Source of the DNA: an uncultured Fidelibacterota bacterium
GTDB lineage: Bacteria > Marinisomatota > Marinisomatia > Marinisomatales > UBA1611
Assembly (NCBI GenBank): GCA_913041325.1
Contig: CAJWHU010000082.1
Location: 1-6,873 of the forward strand
Length of the DNA stretch: 6,873 bases
Direction: 5' to 3'
The notes under the pieces were generated by a model. It saw only the letters and a list, made by a program, of their open reading frames with translations, made no database searches and was not told the origin of the DNA. Within the stretch, counting starts at the first letter, position 1. Each line of letters starts with the position of its first letter. Position numbers and translations under genes: made by a program. This document shows, piece after piece, positions 1 through 6,580 of the stretch.

Positions 1-1242
1 ATAGAGTTTCACGATGGAACGCCATTTAATGCAGAGGCAGTCAAAGCAAATATTGAGAGAATACTAGATCCGGCAAATAGCGCTACCCCAAGATCTAGCT
101 TAGCAATAATTCAGTCAGTTGATGTCTTGTCTGAAAATAAAGTTAGACTTAATTTATCTGGTCCCTGGGGCGCTGGTCTTTCCCAGCTAGCTGATAGAGG
201 CGGAGCTATGAACTCACCTACAGCAATTAGTAAGTTAGGAGAAGATTATGGTGCGAAAGCAGTAGGTACGGGCCCGTTTGTCATCAAAGAAGCTGTACAA
301 GGTAGTCATGTACATTTTGTGAGAAATGAAAACTACTGGGGCAAAGACAAAGACGGCAATAGATTGCCCTATCTCGATGAGGTAACCATTCGTCAAGTTA
401 AGAAGTCATCGGTAAGAACCGCTGCTTTGAGATCTGGTGAGATTGATCTAGCCTATGCTTCGTTAGGCGATATTGAGGCTTTTGAAGCTGATGCGAAATT
501 TAACACGTCCAGAATGGAAGCTGGAAAGATTAATCTGATGCTAATGTTCAATACTAAAATGTTGGACGACCCTAATCTAAGAAATGCAATAACTCATGCT
601 ATTGACCCAGCTTTTATAAATAAGGCTATTTATTTCGGTCAGAATACGGTGGCCGACTCTGGGATGTGGCTTCCTGGGGCGTGGGCTCATGATCCTTCAG
701 TTCCAAGACCTTCGTACAATCCAGCAAAAGCCAAAGAGTTTTTGAAGAAAGCCGGTAAGCCAAATGGCTTTGAGTTTACAATGGTTACGTTTGGAGCCCG
801 TAAACCTGAGTCTGAAGTTATGCAGGCGCAGCTTGCTCAAGTCGGTATCAAAATGAATATCGAGGTAATGAGTGGAAAGGCTGCTGGAGCGGCATTTTTC
901 AAGGAGGGTAAATTTGCTATGTACGCTACAAGCTTTAGTAGATATCCAGAGCCTGATTGGGCTGGATCAAATGTCTATAAGAGTAGTGGCTACTATAATG
1001 CAGCCAATCTACCTAACCCTGAGCTAGATGCACTAATTGAAAAAGGTGCTGCGTTGTCAGATATAGATGAGAGGAAAAAAATCTATCGAAAAGTTGATGA
1101 GATAGTCTTGGGTCAATCAATTGTTGTTCCAATGGTTTATCAGACTTTTGTAACAGTGGCCTCTAAAAAGGTTGGGAATATCGACACTGTAAGTATGCAC
1201 GATGGTAAAATGAACTTTCGTGAAGTATGTATGACTGAGTAA
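1..1242 (+). CDS. ABC transporter substrate-binding protein, family 5 (partial, N-terminus missing)
   Basis: This is the C-terminal 413 residues of a periplasmic or lipoprotein-anchored solute-binding protein of the SBP_bac_5 (DppA/OppA) family, which captures a ligand and delivers it to the membrane permeases. The frame is open from base 1, so the start, signal peptide and first part of lobe I lie outside; family members usually have about 500-550 residues, so roughly 100 or more are missing. Recognisable landmarks are the segment FHDGTPFNAEAVKANIER at the left edge, the GTGPFVIKEA block followed by RNENYWG (about residues 89-110 of the visible part), and a C-terminal region with typical YNPAKAKEFLKKAG and NPELDALIEKG segments. 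It ends in TAA just before the two cognate permeases. The fold is clear but the ligand is not: this family also carries nickel, sugars, opines and other solutes, so 'peptide' should not be assumed. Confidence 0.95.
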   Translation: MEFHDGTPFNAEAVKANIERILDPANSATPRSSLAIIQSVDVLSENKVRLNLSGPWGAGLSQLADRGGAMNSPTAISKLGEDYGAKAVGTGPFVIKEAVQGSHVHFVRNENYWGKDKDGNRLPYLDEVTIRQVKKSSVRTAALRSGEIDLAYASLGDIEAFEADAKFNTSRMEAGKINLMLMFNTKMLDDPNLRNAITHAIDPAFINKAIYFGQNTVADSGMWLPGAWAHDPSVPRPSYNPAKAKEFLKKAGKPNGFEFTMVTFGARKPESEVMQAQLAQVGIKMNIEVMSGKAAGAAFFKEGKFAMYATSFSRYPEPDWAGSNVYKSSGYYNAANLPNPELDALIEKGAALSDIDERKKIYRKVDEIVLGQSIVVPMVYQTFVTVASKKVGNIDTVSMHDGKMNFREVCMTE

Positions 1243-1255
1243 AATTTTCTTCCCA

Positions 1256-1285
1256 TGGCCTACCTGGTTTATACCAGGTAGGCCA
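1256..1285 (+). repeat. perfect inverted repeat / intercistronic hairpin
   Basis: Bases 1256-1268 and 1273-1285 are exact reverse complements: a 13-bp stem with core GGCCTACCTGG / CCAGGTAGGCC and a 4-base loop TTAT. It sits in the gap between the solute-binding protein stop (1242) and the permease start (1303). No T-run follows on the plus strand (the next bases are ATTAAGTAAG), so it is not a textbook intrinsic terminator. In many binding-protein transporters a hairpin at this place stabilises the upstream mRNA or partly stops transcription, so that the binding protein is made in excess over the permeases. A dyad of this length could also be a DNA operator. The sequence shows the symmetry; the role is inferred. 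Confidence 0.8.
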
Positions 1286-1302
1286 ATTAAGTAAGTATTA
1301 CA

Positions 1303-2256
1303 GTGCGTACTTTCATTTTAAAAAGATTACTTCAGATGATACCAGTGATGTTTATTATAACATTTCTGGTTTTTAGTCTATTGTGGGCAGTTCCCGGTGA
1401 TCCTGTATACGCCTATGTAGGTATCGATGTTGTGCTTGACGCAGAGCAGTTGGCGTTATTAAGAGAAAAATATAACCTTAATGAACCTTTTTTGGTTCAA
1501 TATTTTCTTTGGCTACAAAATGTTTTTCAGGGTGATCTTGGGCGATCAGTAGAGAGCGGATTAAAAGTATCTGAAGAGTTAATGGCGCGGGCACCTGTCA
1601 CTTTTCAATTAGGTTTGTTTGCGCTTATTTTTGCAATAATTGTTTCCGTACCTGCCGGCATTTTGTCCGCCGTTTACCGTGGTAAAGCACCCGACCATGC
1701 TGCAACTTTTTTCTCTATAGGAGCTGTAGCAATCCCCGACTTTTGGCTTGGAATTGTATCAATTCTTGTTTTCAGCGTGGCGTTGGGCTGGCTTCCTACC
1801 CAGGGATATGTCAACCCATTTGAAGACCCAATACAGGGAATAAGACATCTCGTTCTTCCTTCATTCGCTCTGGGTTGTACAAGCTGTGCACTAATAATGC
1901 GTCAAACTAGGTCAGCAATGCTGGAGGTTCTTGCTCAAGACTATATTCGGACAGCGAGATCGAAGGGATTGTATGAACTGAGAATAATTTTCGTCCATGC
2001 ACTTCAGAACTCACTCTTACCTGTGGTAACAATTCTCGGTCTGCAGGCTGGAAGAATTTTTGCCAGCGCGATAGTTGTCGAGACACTTTTTGGATTGCCG
2101 GGAATGGGAACTTTTGTTGTGGATGGAGTTTTAGGGAGAGATTTCCAAGTAGTCCAAGGATCCGTTTTGCTAATGGCTTTTATGGTTTTATTTTGTAACT
2201 TAATTACAGATATACTTTACGCTTGGTTAGATCCTCGTATTAAATATGAGGGATGA
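1303..2256 (+). CDS. ABC transporter permease, DppB/OppB family
   Basis: An inner-membrane permease of the peptide/nickel-type ABC importer family, 317 residues, close to the usual 305-340. The GTG start gives the typical N-terminus MRTFILKRLLQMIPVMF running straight into the first membrane helix (about residues 9-29), followed by AVPGDP. Further hydrophobic segments lie near 101-123, 135-159, 183-202, 238-260 and 286-308. The cytoplasmic EAA loop that docks on the ATPase is evident at about 212-243 (DYIRTARSKGLYELRIIFVH, then ALQNSLLPVVT). The family C-terminus DPRIKYEG is intact. No convincing Shine-Dalgarno sequence precedes the GTG, which lies 17 bases after the hairpin. The gene follows the binding protein and overlaps the second permease, so the three are almost certainly parts of one transporter. 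The substrate is unknown. Confidence 0.95.
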   Translation: MRTFILKRLLQMIPVMFIITFLVFSLLWAVPGDPVYAYVGIDVVLDAEQLALLREKYNLNEPFLVQYFLWLQNVFQGDLGRSVESGLKVSEELMARAPVTFQLGLFALIFAIIVSVPAGILSAVYRGKAPDHAATFFSIGAVAIPDFWLGIVSILVFSVALGWLPTQGYVNPFEDPIQGIRHLVLPSFALGCTSCALIMRQTRSAMLEVLAQDYIRTARSKGLYELRIIFVHALQNSLLPVVTILGLQAGRIFASAIVVETLFGLPGMGTFVVDGVLGRDFQVVQGSVLLMAFMVLFCNLITDILYAWLDPRIKYEG

Positions 2257-3142
2257 GATTTCTTTGGGTATTACTAAGGCAAATATAAAAAAATCGAATG
2301 CTTCTATAATTTTTTTAAAAAATTTTATCAGAATTCCAACTGCTGTTTTTGGATCCATATTTGTATTCTGCACATTTTTCAGTGCTATCTTTGCAGCATG
2401 GATTGTCCCTTATGATCCTAATGTGATGGATTATAATTTCTTACTCAGTGGTATGTCATACGAACATTGGCTAGGTACAGATCAAATGGGCCGAGATACT
2501 CTTTCAAGATTGATATATGGATCACGTATTGCTTTGATTGTAAGCTTTGGAGCAATAATTCTATCAGTTCTAATCGGTGTTCCCTTAGGGCTTATCTCCG
2601 TCCATTTTAGAGGACCGATCGATAATATTTTAATGAGAATAATGGACGCGTTAGTTGTATTTCCGAGTTTAGTCATAGCTATAGGCCTTTCTGTAGCAAT
2701 TGGAAGCTCGTTGACTACGGTAGTATTAGCCATTGGAATAGCAAATGTACCGTGGATGGCAAGAATAGTGAGAAGTCAAGGTTTAATTGTGCGAGAACAA
2801 GATTTTATCAAAGCTGCTCAGGCCGGTGGATTCAGCAATTTTAGAATTATTTTTGTGCATATACTCCCAAATAGTATTGCGCCTATAATAGTACAGAGCA
2901 CTTTGGCAATGGGATACGCCGTTTTAACGGAGGCTGGCTTGGGTTTTATAGGTATTGGCGTCCAACCGCCAACACCTACGTGGGGTAACATGATACAGCA
3001 AGCTTTTCCCTTACTTGAGAAACAACCACTTTTGTCTATAGTTCCAGGGGCAATGGTTTTCGCATTAGTATTATCCTTTAATTTTATCGGTGACGCGTTA
3101 AGAGATCTTCTTGACCCTAGGTTGAAGGGCGTAATTTACTAA
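2246..3142 (+). CDS. ABC transporter permease, DppC/OppC family
   Basis: The second inner-membrane permease of the same importer, expected to pair with the preceding DppB-like subunit. At 298 residues it is a normal family length. After a polar N-terminal stretch of about 25 residues there is a membrane helix at about 32-53, then the DppC hallmark WLGTDQMGRDTLSRL (75-89) with YGSR just after. More helices lie near 95-119, 133-153, 156-175, 212-236 and 264-284. The EAA loop is at about 187-209 (FIKAAQAGGFSNFRIIFVH), and the C-terminus is the usual DLLDPRLKG. The ATG lies inside the 3' end of the upstream permease gene (11-base overlap, different frame) with no clear Shine-Dalgarno sequence, so translational coupling is likely. 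The usual ATPase genes (DppD/DppF type) do not follow; a CoA-transferase gene begins 13 bases after the stop. Confidence 0.95.
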   Translation: MRDEISLGITKANIKKSNASIIFLKNFIRIPTAVFGSIFVFCTFFSAIFAAWIVPYDPNVMDYNFLLSGMSYEHWLGTDQMGRDTLSRLIYGSRIALIVSFGAIILSVLIGVPLGLISVHFRGPIDNILMRIMDALVVFPSLVIAIGLSVAIGSSLTTVVLAIGIANVPWMARIVRSQGLIVREQDFIKAAQAGGFSNFRIIFVHILPNSIAPIIVQSTLAMGYAVLTEAGLGFIGIGVQPPTPTWGNMIQQAFPLLEKQPLLSIVPGAMVFALVLSFNFIGDALRDLLDPRLKGVIY

Positions 3143-3155
3143 ATTTAATATAAAA

Positions 3156-5438
3156 ATGGAAAACATATCGAAAACAATTTTAAACGATTTAAGAGTACTT
3201 GAGGTAGGTGAGGGCACTGCTGTGGGTTGGTGCGGGCGAATGCTATTAGATTTTGGAGCTCAGGTCTTCAGATTAAAAAATAAGTCAATAAAAAAATTAG
3301 AAGATAAAGGGGTTTGTGTTGAAAATGCTCATACAAATGAGAATTTGAAAGAGTGGTTAAATTACAATAAAGAGGAACAGGAAAATATCCAATATAGTGA
3401 TTTTGATTTAATCTTAATTGCTGAAACAATTCACGGTTTCAAAGTATCAGATAATGATGGGTTAATAGTTATCGACGTGAGCTGGTTTGGTGAGAAAGGT
3501 ATTTACTCAAACTGGAAAGGTTCTGACATCACCATTCAAGCACTAGCTGGTACCGTTTACCCAGTAGGTCCAAAGGACGACACACCCGTTTTTACAGGTG
3601 AAACGGAGGCCTCTATTATAGGTGGGACTAATGCTTTCATAGCATCTTTGGTTGCAATTTTAGAGAATAGAATTAACAAAAAAACCAACGTTTCCATTTT
3701 AGAGTCTAATATGATTTTGGGAGAACTGCAGTCATCTGATTCTATAAGGTTTGGCAAACCAAACTCCAGAGAAGGGATAAATAGATTTTTTCCTACTTGT
3801 CCATTAGGGATCTATAAATGTAAGACAGGTTGGCTGGGAACAACTGTGATTACACTTCCTCAATGGAAGTCATTTTGTGAGTTGTTAAACTTGGAAGATC
3901 TTTTCTACAAGCATGACTTAAATTCGATACAAAAAAGAAGTGAAAATATAGATTTTCTGGAAGATTTGATGAAAGAGCGTCTAAGGTCAAAGGATGCAAA
4001 AGAATGGGCCAAACTCGGCAGGAAAAAAAGAATACCCATGGTTGAAGTTCCAAATCCGACTGAGCTTCAAAATCACAAAGTATTTAACCATCGGGAAGCG
4101 CTTGCAAATTATTCTATAAATAGCGAAACAAAGAGGGCGCCAAAAAGTCCTATTTGTCAGTTTTATTCTGATGATTTGTCTGCTCAACCTTATAATGAAA
4201 ATAATATAAGGACAATATTCATATTGGACTTTTCCATGGGCTGGGCAGGTCCCTTAGCTACGAGAATATTGTCTGATGTTGGCGCTGAAGTTGTTAAAGT
4301 TGAGGCAGGAACATATCCAGATTGGTGGAGAGCAACTGATTTTTCTCAGGAAGCAATAGATAAAAAACAGTACGAAGAAAGTAGAAGGTTTGCTGCGCTC
4401 AACAGAGGAAAAAAAAGTATATCCATTGATTTGAAAACTGAAGAAGGATTAAAAGTTGCCCTAGAGCTAGTAGCTAAGGCAGATATTGTAATTGAAAACC
4501 AAGCAGACGGTGTGATGGACAAGCTAGGTCTTGGCCAAAAGAAATTGAAAAAAGTAAACCCAAACTTAACGCTTATATCTTTAACTGCCTTTGGATCTGG
4601 AAATGAATTATCAGAAACAAGGGCATATGGTTCTACTCTTGAACACGCCTCAGGGACACCTTTTTTTAGAGGCAAACCTAATTGGCCTCCCATGATGGCG
4701 CATATTGCCTACGGAGATCCAATAGGAGGAATATATGGAGCAGCAGCACTACTTCTCTCCATTATTCATAGGCAAAAGAATAAAGGTTTTTTGTTTGTCA
4801 ATATTTCCTTAACTGAGTGCTTACTTCCTTTTGCTGCTAATGGTCTTTTAAATTATTCACCGAGTATGAACCATGATATTATTAGATTGGGTAACAGGCA
4901 TACCGTAATCTGTCCTCATGGTATCTTCTACAGCAGAAAGTCAGCGCAATATTTTGTATTATCGGTGGATAATGATATTTCTTGGAGAAATTTGTGCCGG
5001 TTGATAGGAAATAATCATATTGAAAAATTCAAAAACATGGGATGGGTGGAAAGAAAAAAATTTGAGGATGATATAGGAAAAATAATAAGTGAATGGGCAT
5101 TCGAAATGCCGGTAACCCCATTAATCTTAAAATTGCAAAAAGCTGGGGTGTCAGCTGCTCCTGTTAATTCACCTGAAAAATGCTTAGAAGATCAGTATTT
5201 AAATGAAACCGATTTTTATCATGATACTGACAGACCATTTATTGGCAAACAAAAACAAGTAGGGCTTCCGTTTAACGATCTAGAGGGTAAGCGATATAAG
5301 TACCGAGGTGATGCACCGTTTCTTGGCATAGATACACAAAAAATATTAAAGGAAAAGTTAGGTTACTCAGAAAAAGATGTAGAGAAATTGTTCGAAAATG
5401 ATATAAGCACATTATCACCGATAGTCAAAGATACTTAA
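3156..5438 (+). CDS. tandem-domain family III (CaiB/BaiF) CoA-transferase
   Basis: A cytoplasmic protein of 760 residues, about twice the usual 380-430, built from two CaiB/BaiF domains that normally move CoA from an acyl-CoA to a carboxylic acid. Domain 1 (about 9-335) starts LNDLRVLEVGEG and has the GSDITIQALAG segment (122-132). Domain 2 (about 350-745) has FSMGWAGPLATRILSDVGAE (359-378), LNRGKKSISIDLKT (415-428), ADIVIENQADGVMDKLGLG (442-460), YGDPIGG (519-525) and the C-terminal LGYSEKDVEKL (735-745). Asp521 matches the catalytic Asp169 of CaiB and formyl-CoA transferase; in domain 1 the aligned residue is Ser153, and the NRGK motif is missing. The histidine used by alpha-methylacyl-CoA racemases is not seen in either half, so a transferase is more likely than a racemase. 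ATG 3156 is the only usual start codon after an in-frame stop at 3132 and fits the domain boundary, although no Shine-Dalgarno sequence is visible. Substrates are unknown. Confidence 0.92.
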   Translation: MENISKTILNDLRVLEVGEGTAVGWCGRMLLDFGAQVFRLKNKSIKKLEDKGVCVENAHTNENLKEWLNYNKEEQENIQYSDFDLILIAETIHGFKVSDNDGLIVIDVSWFGEKGIYSNWKGSDITIQALAGTVYPVGPKDDTPVFTGETEASIIGGTNAFIASLVAILENRINKKTNVSILESNMILGELQSSDSIRFGKPNSREGINRFFPTCPLGIYKCKTGWLGTTVITLPQWKSFCELLNLEDLFYKHDLNSIQKRSENIDFLEDLMKERLRSKDAKEWAKLGRKKRIPMVEVPNPTELQNHKVFNHREALANYSINSETKRAPKSPICQFYSDDLSAQPYNENNIRTIFILDFSMGWAGPLATRILSDVGAEVVKVEAGTYPDWWRATDFSQEAIDKKQYEESRRFAALNRGKKSISIDLKTEEGLKVALELVAKADIVIENQADGVMDKLGLGQKKLKKVNPNLTLISLTAFGSGNELSETRAYGSTLEHASGTPFFRGKPNWPPMMAHIAYGDPIGGIYGAAALLLSIIHRQKNKGFLFVNISLTECLLPFAANGLLNYSPSMNHDIIRLGNRHTVICPHGIFYSRKSAQYFVLSVDNDISWRNLCRLIGNNHIEKFKNMGWVERKKFEDDIGKIISEWAFEMPVTPLILKLQKAGVSAAPVNSPEKCLEDQYLNETDFYHDTDRPFIGKQKQVGLPFNDLEGKRYKYRGDAPFLGIDTQKILKEKLGYSEKDVEKLFENDISTLSPIVKDT

Positions 5439-5444
5439 TTGCAC

Positions 5445-5448
5445 AGGA
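5445..5448 (+). promoter_or_regulatory. ribosome binding site of the TetR-type gene
   Basis: AGGA lies six bases upstream of the GTG at 5455, in the 16-base gap after the CoA-transferase stop. It supports GTG 5455 as the start, and it is the clearest Shine-Dalgarno sequence on the plus strand of this window. Confidence 0.65.
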
Positions 5449-5454
5449 ATAAAA

Positions 5455-6111
5455 GTGAATAAAATTTCAACGAAGAAAAAATTATATCGTTCTAATCTAG
5501 TTGAAGCCGAAATAGATGTAATTCAAAATAAAGTATTAGTTGAGGAAAGAAGAGATCAGCTACTAGATGCAGCACAGGATCTTTTCATTGAGAAAGGCTT
5601 TGCAGCGACGACTATAAGAGATATCTGTAGTAAGTCTGGTATAAATCAAGCGAGCATATATGACTATGTTTTAAATAAACAGGATATACTAAGAAGGCTT
5701 TTAAACCGAGTATGGTTTAGAATTTCACCCAGATTGGAAGATCTTTTAAAGCGGTCTGATGGGCGTTCTTTTGAGTCAATTATCAGAGATTATTTCAAAA
5801 TTTGTTGGGATGAAAAAAGAAATGGGACAATATTGGCATACAGAACAGTGCCTCATCTCGATCGAGAAGATAGAAAATTACTGCGTAAGCATGAAAAAAG
5901 TATGATTAAAGCGCTGTCAGATTACTTACGAAGAGAATTTTGTTTGGGCCAGGACGATAAGAGGGTTGAGGTTATAGCTAATTATATAATTTTCACAAAT
6001 TCTTTTGCCCCAATGCGGGATTGGCTTAATACAGATGTGGATAAAAATACTGTTTTGAATACTATTGTGTCATCGGTCATAGCGATGGTAGAACGTCTGC
6101 AAATAAAATGA
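5455..6111 (+). CDS. TetR/AcrR-family transcriptional regulator
   Basis: A DNA-binding regulator of 218 residues, a normal TetR-family length. The N-terminal domain is clear: helix 1 in RRDQLLDAAQDLFIEKGFAA (32-51), then the helix-turn-helix at about 52-74 (TTIRDICSKSGINQASIYDY) followed by the usual K-x-x-(I/L)L of helix 4 (KQDIL, 75-79). The C-terminal ligand-binding and dimerisation part is helical and not assignable to a ligand class by eye. Unusually, about 31 mostly polar and charged residues (MNKISTKKKLYRSN...) precede helix 1; the GTG start giving this arm has an AGGA at good spacing. The gene lies 16 bases after the CoA-transferase, so it is probably co-transcribed with it. It may sense a CoA thioester or the imported compound and control this operon, the convergent hydratase-thiolase genes, or both; this is inference from context. 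TetR proteins are mostly repressors. Confidence 0.93.
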   Translation: MNKISTKKKLYRSNLVEAEIDVIQNKVLVEERRDQLLDAAQDLFIEKGFAATTIRDICSKSGINQASIYDYVLNKQDILRRLLNRVWFRISPRLEDLLKRSDGRSFESIIRDYFKICWDEKRNGTILAYRTVPHLDREDRKLLRKHEKSMIKALSDYLRREFCLGQDDKRVEVIANYIIFTNSFAPMRDWLNTDVDKNTVLNTIVSSVIAMVERLQIK

Positions 6112-6115
6112 ACAT

Positions 6116-6580
6116 CTAAATAGTAGGGTATAGGAGCGATATAGTGCTAGCAATCATTGCTGGTCTATCTTCATTTTCTATTTCGACAGTTCGTTTTATT
6201 TTCAAATAAATAACTCCACCATCGCGTTCTGTTACATCCTCAATAACAGAATTCATTCTGATCCTATTTCCAACTTTGACCGGAGATGTGAACCTTACTT
6301 TATCAATTCCATAATTAATACTTTGCCTAAGTTGCTCAATTTTTAAAACATTCCCAGCAAGAGCAGCAGACATACAGAGAGTAAGAAGACCATGCGCAAT
6401 TGTCTTTCCATCGGGCATTTCGTTAACCGCCCTTTTGGTGTCGACATGGATCCATTGATGGTCACCAGAGATTGAAGCGAATTCGTCAATTTTTCTTTGA
6501 TCAACAAGTATCCAATCCCCATGTCCTAAGTCATAATTTATATGACTCAACAGATCTGCAGGTTTTGAAACTACAAGCAA
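6116..6580 (-). CDS. MaoC-type enoyl-CoA hydratase/dehydratase (hot-dog fold)
   Basis: A small cytoplasmic protein of 154 residues with a single MaoC hot-dog domain, the size of stand-alone (R)-specific enoyl-CoA hydratases. The hydratase-2 signature is present as FASISGDHQWIHVDTKRA (34-51); Asp40 and His45 correspond to the catalytic Asp/His pair of PhaJ-type enzymes. The HGLLTL segment (63-68) and a C-terminal KVRFTSPVKVGNRIRM strand region (94-109) also fit the family. The likely reaction is reversible hydration of a trans-2-enoyl-CoA. The start is TTG at 6580: an in-frame stop (the thiolase TAA) lies directly before it, and a GAGG lies eight bases upstream. The only other candidates ahead of the domain are CTG/TTG at codons 10-11, and the first ATG is codon 55, inside the domain. 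It is downstream of a thiolase gene with zero gap and converges with the TetR gene (4 bases between stops). Confidence 0.92.
   Translation of the reverse strand: MLVVSKPADLLSHINYDLGHGDWILVDQRKIDEFASISGDHQWIHVDTKRAVNEMPDGKTIAHGLLTLCMSAALAGNVLKIEQLRQSINYGIDKVRFTSPVKVGNRIRMNSVIEDVTERDGGVIYLKIKRTVEIENEDRPAMIASTISLLYPTI

Noticed and set aside
1247..1273. Possible promoter with TTTATA (1268-1273) as the -10 element
   Set aside because: TTTATA falls in and beside the hairpin loop, the candidate -35 (TTTCTT) is poor and the spacing of about 15 is short, so the match is no better than chance in AT-rich DNA.
1256..1300. Intrinsic terminator after the solute-binding protein gene
   Set aside because: The stem is strong, but no T-run follows on the plus strand, so it is reported as an inverted repeat only.
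2246..2256. ATGA stop-start overlap at 2253-2256 as the second permease start
   Set aside because: The ATG at 2253 is not in the permease frame; ATG 2246 is in frame and gives the family-typical N-terminus.
2482..4693. Open frames of 66-115 codons on the minus strand within the second permease and CoA-transferase genes
   Set aside because: They lie wholly antisense to well-recognised genes, resemble no family and have no supporting context; they are shadow frames.
3681..4830. Glu in the NVSILES (178-184) and NISLTE (549-554) segments as replaced catalytic residues
   Set aside because: The catalytic aspartate of CaiB (Asp169) lies earlier, in the D-x-x-x-G block before the helix. The later Asp/Glu position varies (CaiB itself has Glu there), so these residues say nothing about activity.
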